This document shows, one piece after another, positions 36,473 through 46,754 of a DNA stretch of 64,000 nucleotides. A program made the translations under genes and the position numbers. Location: positions 558,001-622,000 of the forward strand of contig JAMAHW010000001.1 of the NCBI GenBank assembly GCA_023627715.1, in the 5' to 3' direction. The notes beneath the pieces are model-generated. The model did not search any database. It was not told the DNA's origin and saw nothing but the letters and a program-made list of their open reading frames with translations. The number at the start of each line of letters is the position of its first letter. Positions within the stretch are counted from its first letter, which is position 1. The stretch comes from Periconia sp. R9002. Lineage: Eukaryota; Ascomycota; Dothideomycetes; Pleosporales; Periconiaceae.

Positions 36473-36566
36473 TAAACCGTACGTGCTGTGCTGACATGTC
36501 GTGTCGCTCACTGCCGCCACCTTGATAGGGTATTGCCAATCTTCTGTTCTTCTGTGGGTTTCCTTC

Positions 36567-39164
36567 ATGGCCTGGAGCACCACCATCATGTCTTTCCTTA
36601 ATACTTCTACTTTGTTCTTTGCTTTTACCTTAATTGCTCAGGTCCATGGAAAAGGTGCACTGTCATCCGTGGTGAGAACGGCGCGGTTTGTGAACGAAAC
36701 GTCAGTGAATGGAACGTGGGTGAATCCGTATCCAGAGAACGAAGGTGGGTGGATTAGTCCACCTTATCGATGGATTTTCGATTATCCTTTACCTATACCA
36801 CCAAAGAAGGAAAAGAAATTGTAGGCTATTCAATCATACATGCTTTGTTGCCTAGCTAACACAAGCAAGCATCTGGCACGATCGCGTCACTGGCGCGCCG
36901 ATTGACTTTTATGAGATCGAGCTGAAGACTTTCAAACAGCAAATATATCCAAATCTACCGGCAACCGAACTTCAGGGCTACGACGGGATGTCACCAGGCC
37001 CGTATTTTCTTATGCAACGCGATAGAGGTAAGCAGCTTCAGTGATTGATCAGATTCGCAATCAATAACCATACAGTGGGAAAACAGAGGCAGTGGTTCGA
37101 TTCATCAACCATGGTCCTACCAATATGTCTGTACATATTCACGGCCAATTCAACAGAGCCCCGTTTGACGGTTGGGCTGCTGATTATTCTCTGCCCGGCC
37201 AGTACAAGGATTATTATTATCCTAATGCGCAAAGCGCGCGCACGATTTGGTATCATGTATGTGCGAATTGAGATTATGTGTTTGGAAAACCAATACGATT
37301 ACTAACTTTCCAAAGGATCATGTCGAGTACAAATCAGCCGAAAATGCGTATCATGGACAAGAAGGCGGCTACATCATATCGGACCCAGAAGAACGAGCGT
37401 TGAACCTACCTAATGGTACACACGATATTTCGTTAGGTATTACCTCGAAGTCGTACAGCTGGGATGGTTCCCTTAAATGGGCAACATTTGGCGATATCCT
37501 TCAGGTGTAAGTCGGCGGTATACATCTTGTGCAGTGGCTAATATCCTCAGAAACGGGCAGCCATGGCCTTACCTCAACGTTGAGCCACGTAAATATCGTT
37601 TTCGAATCCTCAATGGTTGTATAAGTAGAGGTATTTTGTTTTCATCCCTTCACTAAACATGAACTAATGGTATAGCTTTGCAACTCAGCCTACGGGAAGG
37701 TCTGAATGGCGAGGTGTTGGAATACCAAGTGATCGCCTCAGATAGCGGTATGTAACATGATTGCCTTCCGATTCTGTTTTGTTGATTTTGTTCAGGTCTT
37801 TTCTCTCATCCGGTCACTGCGCGCAAGGTTGCAATGTCGCAGGGTGAACGATATGAATTGATTGTGGATTTCGCGAAGTATGCGGGCAAAAACGTCACTA
37901 TGCGCAACGATCGCAACGTGATCGACACAATTGATTATCCTGCAACTGATAGAGTTCTCCGGTTCGTCGTAGGCAAGTCGATATACGATGACACCAACAA
38001 CGGTGATGTTCCTCGAAATCTAAGCTACGTCCCGCCTATTCCCAAAAACGCAACGGAGGGAAAGGAGTTCAGTTTCACACGCGAAAACAACCGCGGATGG
38101 CTTATCAATGGAGTGGGATTTTCCGATATCCGAAATCGCATCCTGACACGACCAATGCGAGGTTCAGAAGAGATATGGACTTTTACAAACGGCGCACTCA
38201 GTGGATCGCATCCCATTCACATCCATTTAGTCGAGTTTCAAGTCATATCCCGCACAGGCGGCCGCAATTACGTTGAGCCGTATGAGGCTGCAGGTTTCAA
38301 GGATGTGGTATGGTTAGCGCCAGGTGAGACCGTGAAGGTTCTTGCTCGGTATGCTACATGGCCAGGAATATAGTGAGTGCTGCACCGTTGAGGACCAAAC
38401 CAAAAGGCGCTCGTTATCTAACCGTTGATATTAGTATGTTTCATTGTCACAACCTCATCCACGAAGACCACGATATGCTTGTCGCTTTCAACGTCACTCA
38501 ACTTGCAGAATGGGGTTACACAGACGATACTCATTTCATCGATCCCATGGAGCCACAGTTCCGTCCACAATATTACAACGCTGATGAGCATGGTACCGAT
38601 GATGCCCTCAGAAGCAAGGTAGCTTGGTTCTACAGCACAAATCCATACAACAAGGGCAACGTCCAAGGCGTATACAAAGCACTGAGTAGCCTGACTGCCT
38701 CGGCAGCCAGTCCAACAAGTTTGCTAAAGATAGAGCAATCTTCTTCATCTTCGTCGACCGAGTGTACCATCACCTCCACGATTATAGAAACTACCTGGCT
38801 GCCAACACAGACGCAAACACAGACGCAAACACAGACGCCCACGCAAACGCCCACGCCTACACCCTCGCAAACACCTTCGCAGACACCTTTGGAACAACCG
38901 AAACCAAGTGACGCTGTTATTCCAACAATTGCAAAACCCGAACCTACACCTGAACACACGCCGGCAAATGGTCATGTAGGAGATCATGGTGATCATGGTG
39001 ATCATGGTGGTGGAGCAAAAGAGTGGGAACATAGACCAGAGATCCATAAACCTAACCATGAGCCAAAACCTGATTGGGAGGGAGATAAGGGGAAGCATGG
39101 TGGCGGAGATCGCGGGAACCACGGCGGGGGGAATCAACATGGTCCAAGGAGGCCGAGAGTATAG
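36567..39164 (+). CDS. bilirubin-oxidase-like multicopper oxidase with His/Gly-rich tail
   Basis: Eight exons: 36567-36820, 36870-37027, 37087-37256, 37316-37506, 37551-37630, 37676-37747, 37796-38372, 38435-39164; 743 aa, all junctions GT-AG and frame-consistent. A signal peptide is likely (FLNTSTLFFAFTLIAQVHG). Copper ligands are all present: HIHG (H154, H156), WYHDH (H194, H196), HPIHIH (H447, H450, H452) and HCHNLIHEDHDM with type-1 Cys505, His510 and axial Met515. The motif and the surrounding text match the ascomycete bilirubin oxidase group rather than typical laccases. The enzyme would oxidise phenols, tetrapyrroles or metals while reducing O2 to water outside the cell; the natural substrate is unknown. 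After residue 540 an extra region of about 200 residues follows: Ser-rich, then Thr/Gln/Pro repeats (about 625-655), then Gly-Asp-His repeats (about 680-743). The start at 36588 is an alternative. Confidence 0.92.
38805..38890 (+). repeat. in-frame Thr/Gln/Pro-coding minisatellite
   Basis: Imperfect repeats of ACGCAAACACAG and related CCNACGC units within the last exon of the oxidase, encoding TQTQ then TPTP-type residues. The array remains in frame. Confidence 0.85.
38982..39008 (+). repeat. in-frame 9-bp repeat (GATCATGGT)3
   Basis: Three perfect tandem copies coding for Asp-His-Gly in the oxidase C-terminal tail. Confidence 0.9.
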
Positions 39165-41264
39165 GCGATATAGATAGTTCGTTGCACCTAAATCCGCTGA
39201 TGGTTTGTTTCTGCGGTTACATCTCTTTTGTGTTTCTAATTGTTTAATTTTAATCTTCATTCTCTGCGCGACTAGATTTTACGTGACTAACATAAACTCT
39301 CGTTGTCTGGGATACCATCTTAAGGTTTGATGAGATCGATGAACAAACATGACAATCCTGCATGCATCCATGAATCTCACATGTCACCATTTCGTGGCAC
39401 ACAATAGAAAATACACTTAATTTTTAAAAAGTGCGTGATGTTTCCATAGTTCTTGGAATGATCGTGTATGGCATGACGTGCCCTTGCGCCGCTAAGTTTC
39501 CGCCATTGAGCGTTCTAAGGGGTTGTATTGCTGTAACTAAAGCGATAGGACATAGTGTAATATTCTAAAAGATGTATAAAATCTTGGTATGCAGACATTT
39601 GTGCAGCAAGAATCGATATTTAATGAGTGCTGAAATTCAATGAAATCAAGATGCTTTCTAGGGTATCACTGTCTCAATAACTGTCTACCTTGAGCGCAGG
39701 GACAGTTGCAACACTTGGGTGAATGCTTATAAAGTACGATATGTGTAAGCCAGAAGATTAATCGAGAGACGATAAAGTGGAGTACTAAGATGGGGTTCTG
39801 CTGTGATTCTCTCTTGACTCAGCCTGTTTGGAACAAACCAAGCATTCTCCGCCAGAGAGAAATCTTGACAGTACAGACACGACGAATGACTTCTTAGTGC
39901 TTATAAGTCATGGTTTACATATGTACATTTATTTTTAGTTGTAGAGTAGTGCCAGTCGGAGCTATCCACCACTTCGGAGAATGCATGGAATGAAGCTCTC
40001 GTCATGTCAATAACAATGCAATTTGACTCCACCTTATACAGTACGAAGATATGTTTCCTTTATTGGGGTTGAACCAACTCTGTACAGCCTTTTGCTGATG
40101 TGAGCTTGCAGTTTACGTTCAAAGCTAGCTTCATATTTCTCTTTTTGTAAAAATACGTCAGCAAGCAAGGCCATCGGTAATACCGGTAGGAGTTCGTAAA
40201 GATATCCTATTAATCATTCATCAGCGAGAGGCGTTCAACCCCGAGAAACAATCTAGGCTTAGCGCTTTGCTTTCACAAAGCCGAGGCTACCGGCATCAAT
40301 TTGATGGCCCCATCTCAAGTACATCGACAAATCTTCACAAACGGGCTTCGCCCGAACAACTGCTGTGAATAGACAAACTGTTGAATTTTTGCATCGAGCT
40401 CCTGAGTTACTCAACAATGTGCACGACTGTCCCTCCTGCCATAATTGTCTAGCAATGCGCACTGTACATTGTTGAATGAAACAAATAAGCCTGTAAGGCC
40501 CCCCGACAGCAGCGCCAGCCTATCAGAAGCCTACTATGAGGCCTGACTTGAAACTTTTGCCCTTTGCGAGATCAGTTTCGTGTTACAGAATCGCCTCCAC
40601 GACTCATATGAAACATCTGGGGAAACGAATCGCGAATTGTCCTTGTTTGTGACCCAAGGCGCATTCTGTAGTTGTTTACCAGATCTTTTGCTCTCCCATG
40701 GTCGCAACCACGATCTCATACGTAGGTATGGTGAAAAAGAACATATGGTTGTGAGAACTGTAGACGTGTACTGAGTCTTTGCTTGCATATACAAAGAGCA
40801 CTGAACTGGTACTTGTTTGAATGGCTTCAACTACTTGGTCAATCTCAAGCGAGCATCCTCCTCGCGCTGATGCTTGCAAAGTGTTTCACGATATCACCGC
40901 CCAGCGTCACTAGCTCAGCAAGCGGTAGGAGTCCTCTTTGAGGCAATGAATCGCGTCTATACTTACCCACAGGTGCTTGCAAGCCTGTCATGATTAGGCC
41001 GGCCACTGGTCAAGGCTCCTCAGTAAGCATTCGTACATAACGCTGGTAGCGCCCTCTGATGATGGGCCACCCGTGTTCTTAATATACCTTAGGCAGCTGG
41101 TCTGGCATCAAACTGGAAACGGGTGGAGTGCGCAGAGGAAAATAAATTCTTACTACTTTCATTCGACCAAACGATTGACTCGGGAGGTTTCTAATATTAA
41201 CGACATGAGATAGGTATAGATCCAGGAAAAAACGCCGTCGTTTCCCACCCGAATACATCCTACA
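39165..41264. other. 2.1-kb intergenic, no gene seen
   Basis: AT-rich sequence between two plus-strand genes. Reading frames are short on all strands and carry no motif. Confidence 0.6.
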
Positions 41265-42769
41265 ATGACCTCTAAGCCATATGGCGAGGCGTACGCACGA
41301 GCAACCAAATACGACGAGGAGGATACCGCCTCGGCCCTCTCCATGAAGGAAAACCCACGTTTATCACAGTATCAAGCGTACCATCCAAGACACCAGCGCA
41401 ATGCCTCGTCCAACAACACAGTAAAAAGTCGACCACCGTCATGGCTCGTTGCTGCCGTTCATCTACAGCAATCTCTGCCGCCAGAGCAGACGGCAAACGT
41501 ACCTTCTCCCACCATGTCCGAAGCCGAGCCTTCCCCCGGAATGCGACCCTCCATCTTTGGGACCAGAGACCTGCCTCAAGCACCCTATCAGGAGTCCGTC
41601 GCGTGGGCCAACTCGACACATTTCAACCCTTCCGCCGACGAAAGAGCACCAGCGCAGACCATCCAACAACCGCAGCCATCGAGATCCTCACACTTCCAGC
41701 GAGAGTCTCATATGCGGCAAGACTCTCGCCAGTATTTTCGACATCCCCGTCACATCTACGAGCCTTGGAAAGCCGGAGTATGGAGGCGATTTCCCATCTG
41801 GGGCTTCGGCGCTCTTTTCATGATCTTGATCTGTGAGTAGCAGCGCTTATGACTATGACGCTGAACCCGGGCAAAAGCTAAGCAAGTACAGTGACCGGAG
41901 CAACAGTTGTTATTCTTGTTGGTAGCAACGGCAGGACAACAGAGGATTGGAAAGTCGGGAGCGACAACGCTCAGCCTCAGGTTTACTTGTCGGCATTCGA
42001 GATGATCCTGAATCTTCTTACGATTTTTGCCCTGGCGGATGGAATGGTGATTCGGTACTGGCGGCAATTGCTTCACGGTACTACTGTACGTTCCGAGCGA
42101 TACCTCTCCATCACCATCACCATTGTGTCTTAGACTAACCAAAAGAACTAGCTTTCTGCCATGCACGACACGTATGAATCCGCACAGCTCTGGCCAGCTG
42201 TGAAGCGGATCGCCACATTGCGATGGAACAACGTGGCAGTCGGTCAGTACCCCAAATTGTTTACTTTGCTCTGTGCCAACATCAATCCACTATTTGTCCC
42301 AATGCAAACAACAAACCTCAAGTGCTCCTAACTTATACGCTAACTCTCCAATGAAGCCTGCGTTGCAACCGCCGCATCCTTGATCCGAGGCCCCTTTTAT
42401 CAACGCGCCCTAACTCTATCCTCCTCCGCCACTTCCGCACCGACCTACACCATCCATGCTCCCTTCGTCGCAGTCGGTACCATTCTCTCCGTAGCTAGCG
42501 TCGTCGCCATCGCACCTTTATACCACGGCTTCTGGGAACTCGGACGACCCGTCAGTCTGAACCCGCTAGAGATTGGTCGAGCGTTTGGGGCGCCGTTACT
42601 CCGAGGACTGGACGCGAACGCAACGCCGGAGATGATGACGGTGGAGCGCGGTGGCATGGGAATCAAGTACGGAGCGTTGGAAAGGTTTGGAGAGGGTAAG
42701 GATTTAAGGGTCGAGGAGATGAGCCGGGCGAATATCAGGATGCCGTGGAATGGGGAGGTTTTCAAATAA
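41265..42769 (+). CDS. fungal membrane protein of unknown function, 421 aa
   Basis: Four exons: 41265-41832, 41892-42085, 42152-42242 and 42357-42769; all introns GT-AG with visible CTAAC-like branch sites. The first 180 residues are polar, His/Gln/Pro-rich and probably cytosolic. Hydrophobic segments follow: WGFGALFMILILTGATVVIL, a second around FEMILNLLTIFALADGMVI, a weaker one near VACVATAASLI, and FVAVGTILSVASVVAIAPLY. After the last comes FWELGRPVSLNPLEIGRAFGAPLL. That WELGR-SLNPLEIA-like motif is shared by a large group of uncharacterised filamentous-fungal membrane proteins. No enzyme motif is seen. Function unknown. Confidence 0.85.
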
Positions 42770-43346
42770 CAACACCAATCGTGCATGATGAATATCAAAA
42801 GGAAATTAGGAAAAAAGGAACCACAATGATGGCCGACAAGTATATCTATGATTTTCAATGGAAATCTTAATGGTTGTTCGACGATATTACTTGACTCGCT
42901 ACGACTGAACTCCAAGAAATGAAACAATGAATCATCGCAGAGTATTGTTACCCTGATTATCGACACGAGCCAAAAAAAGGGGGAACGTCCTCGGCCAGGA
43001 CGGACACACAGGCAACTATTTTCGCACGTGATATGAAGTAGACGTAATAGATCACTCCGTCCCATGGTTCCATGAACAGAACCATCCAGCTTCCACCACT
43101 ACGACTAACTATAAAAACCCCAGATCTTTCTGAAGAACATCGGCTTAAAAAATATTTTGAAGTTAACTTCAACCTGCTCAAGCCAGCGTTTTTCCTGCCT
43201 CCACTTTCCAACTTTACATCCTCAACCGTGCGCCTTTCTTATTGCAACTTGCGCTTGCATTATGTTGTCCTGATGTCACACGGTGCATTCTTCAGGGGTT
43301 GAAATATTACTTTCCCCCTCAGAAGGTTGCATTCCAAGAGGACACC
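42770..43346. other. intergenic, promoter of the HNH gene
   Basis: About 580 bp without a gene between two plus-strand genes. Nothing distinctive apart from being the likely promoter of the HNH-domain gene. Confidence 0.55.
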
Positions 43347-44425
43347 ATGCCGTCCTCGTCACCCTTTTCCGCGTCTCCAATCACACCACATTCACCTAAC
43401 CTCACGGAATCGCCCCAAACAATCACAACGGCCCCGATAGATCGTTCAAGAGGGCGGACAGTCCACATTTACGACGCTCAAAACCCCGAGACTCCGATTG
43501 GTGGTTTGATTCTTACGAATGGCGTAACGAATAAGAACCTCTATTCAATGGTGGAGATCCTTGTGTTGTTCACGTCTACCTTTGAGCGGCGCGATGAAAG
43601 CGGAGCGACGATTCAGAGAAACGATGAGCCGGTCCAACCTGGCAAATACTACATTCACGCTACGGGTAAGTTTCTACATGTAGTCGTCTCATCATATTGG
43701 GCTACCGTTAGGGTTTTGGATAGGCGCTTTCGCAATCAACAACGAGCCTTGGTTGGTCCGTACGATATCCCAAGCCACTGGGGCTCGGGTGCAGTCCTTT
43801 ACCCGCAATATCCGGCAACGAGATGGCCGATGCGTCGTCTCTGGTTTGAGAGTACCTGGTGCATATCTCGATCTCTGGACCGGGTATGAAGCCGCTCACA
43901 TCTTCCCGTTGGCATACGAAGATCATTGGAGAAACAACGGCTACGATCGCTGGATAACAATTCCACCGCTCAATAGAGATAACATCAATTCAATACAGAA
44001 TGGCATGTTGCTTGATTCTTCAATAAAGCAGCTGTTTGACAGCTACAGCTTCTCAATTGACCCCGATGTACGAATATCTCCTGTTTTAGTAAAGATCTAA
44101 TAAGTAACATGTTTTAAAGGACGATTAAAAGATTATATTCTTTGAACCCGATGGTAAAAATCTCGCTAGGAAACATATGGATCTCGAGTTTCTGAACAAC
44201 CCGGAACGACCAGTCGATCAGCTTTTGAGGTGGCACTTCAGACAGGCGGTCCTGGCAAACATGAGAGGTGCTGGAGAGCCCCAGTTCGAGCACGAATTCT
44301 CCCCGGGCTCTGACATTGTTGGTGAAATTCTGAATGGTCCAAAGCCTGCGGAAAGAATGCAATTTCAGTTGTTCAGTCGCCTGGCAGCTCAGGTTGACCT
44401 GCATGACATTTCTTCAACTCAGTAA
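43347..44425 (+). CDS. HNH nuclease-domain protein
   Basis: Three exons: 43347-43665, 43712-44067 and 44132-44425; 322 aa. The N-terminal half begins with a Ser/Pro-rich leader and a region seen in fungal HNH_2-type proteins (GGLILTNGVT ... YSMVEILVLF). The nuclease-like motif reads RDGRCVVSG, then EAAHIFPLAYEDHW (H169) and INSIQNGMLL (N203), giving the H-N-H pattern. The C-terminus (FFEPDGKNLARKH ... LLRWHFRQAVLANMRGAGEP) is also typical of the group. These proteins are very common in filamentous fungi, often in repeat-rich regions; their biological role is unknown. The last splice is weaker than the others: the acceptor used (TTAAAAG) skips a few codons, and the acceptor just upstream (TTTAAAG) would bring a TAA in frame. 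The gene may be damaged at this point. Confidence 0.75.
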
Positions 44426-44478
44426 CTTGCAATATCAATACGCCCACGTGAACCCATAACCTTGTCCCCGTCACCCAG

Positions 44479-44702
44479 GTGTCAAAATAGTCCGCACTCG
44501 CACTCTACATATAATGCTTCGAGGACCTTTTCTCCCTAAGATTACAGTTCTTATAGAAGTAAATAGAAAACCAGGAAAGTATTTCTACGAAATATTTTTA
44601 GTACTTTTCCTCTAGATTCACTACCTAAGAATATAGATATTTTTTTAAGAGATACTATATGTACGTTATAATAACATTTATGAGCGCGGGGTATTATGAC
44701 AC
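44479..44702. mobile_element. MITE-like element, copy 1
   Basis: A 224-bp non-coding AT-rich segment bounded by imperfect inverted repeats: GTGTCAAAATAGTCCGCAC at the left, and at the right a sequence whose complement reads GTGTCATAATACCCCGCGC. It aligns along its length with the segment at 44976-45205. The spacing of matching blocks (for example CTAAGATTA and GTATTTCTA/GTGTTTCTA) shows that both are copies of one element. Many differences are C/T or G/A transitions. There is no transposase, so the element would be non-autonomous. Confidence 0.75.
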
Positions 44703-44975
44703 CCCCGTGCTGTAACACAAAAGAAAAGGAAAGAGAAACGAGACACGTCAGGTAGATTGATTGTCTCAACTTGAGTCTGATCCTCTATTCCTTCAATCCT
44801 TCGGCGGTTCCTTCCTTTTTTGCCCCTCGGGGGGCCTCAGACGACCCAGAGTAAGGCCTGCCTCGCTTCGCCTTCTTCCCTTCGCAGCGCGAGCAGATTG
44901 TACATAATATCAGCTTACATCAATTGATGCACAGTCAGGCTCCATAACAAGGGGAGAAGAGAGACAGTTACCTAG

Positions 44976-45205
44976 ATGTGGAAATAGCCCGCACTCATAA
45001 CACTTACCACTCCACATACACCTCTTTAAGGGTCTCTTCTACCTAAGATTATAGTCTTCTTAATATTAAGTAGTATGCTAGGATAGTGTTTCTATAGTTT
45101 TAGTTTACTATTCTTTCTCTAACTCTATAATTTAAAATACAAATTGTTTTACAGATATACTACAACTCTATTATGATATTTTGTGTGTGCGGGATATAAT
45201 GACAC
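44976..45205. mobile_element. MITE-like element, copy 2
   Basis: A 230-bp copy of the same element in the same orientation. The left end is degraded (ATGTGGAAATAGCCCGCAC); the complement of the right end reads GTGTCATTATATCCCGCAC. Combining the two copies suggests a terminus close to GTGTCATAATANCCCGCAC. Its interior is even more AT-rich than copy 1. Confidence 0.75.
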
Positions 45206-45569
45206 CCGCGTAACAGTGATTCATCTGCGCCCGGTAGTTGATTCAAAGATCACTTTTGGTACAACTGATTACTTCGCTATGCTTCAGTGCTAATCGGCAT
45301 GAGGATCGCATGCTCAGGAAGCACTGTCGACCTATAGAAGAAGTATACGCAAAGTTCTGTAAGCATTGAGGGTGCAACCGTGTTCTTCGTTTCAACATTA
45401 ATCGTGGATGAATTATACTAAGAGAGGTATCGAAGAAAAGAAGATTAATATACAAGTATGATAATGCAGGGATAAGCCTCCTAATTGCACCGTAAGAGGA
45501 TCCTCGTGAGCATGTAAATCGTAGCCCATATAACCACATCTGGTTCATGCAGCTGTAGTTTTGGGGTAC

Positions 45570-46754
45570 TCATTTGTCTTTGTGTCCAATGTGAAGTTTC
45601 TCCTTGAGCTTGCCCAGCTTTGACACCTTTTCGTGGTCCTGGCTTCCCCCTGACGCGGAACGGGCACCTTCCATGTTGCCCTTCTCATCCCGGTGAATAC
45701 CTTTCTGTTCCAAGAGACCTGTGATCATATCAGCCTTGTTCAATACATTGCCGATGGTCGCGGTAGCTTTCGGTAACGTACGGTCGGCTTCCCTACCGGC
45801 GCCGGGCTTGCTTGCGTCGAAGTCACCTCCATCAGCGGCGAGACCAGTCGTTTTGACATGCTTCTCTCCGGTTCCTTTGGGCTCTGTACCATGCTCCTGA
45901 CCGCCAGGGTTGCCAACTTTGGAATCACGACGCTCTTCTTGCGTGGCTGCGACTTTGTCAGGACTGTTGTGCATTCGCATGGGTTCGCCGGAGTGGTCAT
46001 TGGGGTCCCGCTTCTTCAAGACAGCTTCTGCGTTGTCTTTCTTAGCCTTCAAAGCTTCAGTGGCCTTGTCACTGGGAGCATCACGGGGACGATCAGCACC
46101 CTGCTGGGTCTCAGGGTGGGCGTTCGAGGGAGCAGCGCCAGTGTTCTCGGAGGCATTGGAGGGTACAACATCGCTGCCCTTGGGCGCGTACTTCTGAGCC
46201 GAGGCTCCTGTGACACCAGTGCCCTCTGTATTCTCGAGAGGCTTTGGTTCTCCAACCACAGCGGATGGTTCTTCGGCTTTGGTAGGATTGATGGGGGTGA
46301 AAGGCGTTGGCTCATGTGCTGAGTCAACTTGGGGGGCTTTGGCAGTTCGGATGGGCAGTTCTGCGGTCCTGGGCTTAATGGCGTTGCTGGGCTCAATGGC
46401 GTTGGTGGTGGAAGGTTTGGAGACGCCAAGGTTGTGGTCTTCATTCTCTGTGTTGGTGCTGGCGAGATCGGCCTTGCCTATAGGGGTGGCCGGGTTTGCT
46501 TGATTGGAAGGTGAGTTAGTTGGGATGGGATTGAGGTATGTTATAATGGGAGCATCTTATAGGTGGACCAGATGCTTAGGCAGGGTCTACTTACATGCGT
46601 TGCCCTGATCATAAGGTTCGTCGACAGTTCCTTTGCCTTGCATACCCGATACAGGCTCGTGACCACCCGTCTCATTGGCCGTGGTAGCGTTGGTAGTCTG
46701 CTCCCCCCATATGGCCTTGGTAGCGGTGTTGACAACGTTGCTGATGGTCTCCAT
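45570..46754 (-). CDS. conserved fungal hydrophilic disordered protein, 362 aa
   Basis: Two exons: 46754-46595 and 46498-45570, with a 96-bp intron (GTAAGT ... AATCAAG). The product begins METISNVVNTATKAIWG, a short amphipathic segment. It continues with EPVSGMQGKGTVDEPYDQGN and a long Pro/Ala/Lys/Glu/Asn-rich disordered body. The C-terminus carries TTGLAADGGDFDASKPGAG, GLLEQKGIHRDEKG and SKLGKLKEKLHIGHKDK. Similar end motifs occur in a widespread group of uncharacterised filamentous-fungal proteins. The extreme hydrophilicity, Gly/Lys/Glu content and lack of Cys resemble hydrophilins/LEA-like stress proteins (inference). No signal peptide or membrane segment. Likely cytosolic, function unknown. 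Confidence 0.85.

Larger units (their letters stand above)
32315..36566. other. 4.2-kb gene-poor region
   Basis: No convincing gene. One minus-strand 97-codon frame at 35349-35056 starts with ATG and has a hydrophobic segment, but nothing else supports it. Base composition is more AT-rich than in the flanking conserved genes. A small hairpin is listed separately. The right end contains the promoter of the multicopper oxidase. Confidence 0.55.
44426..45569. other. intergenic with two decayed elements
   Basis: AT-rich sequence dominated by the two copies of the inverted-repeat element described below. The spacer (44703-44975) has a GC-richer block with CCTCGGGGGGCC. No gene. Confidence 0.7.
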
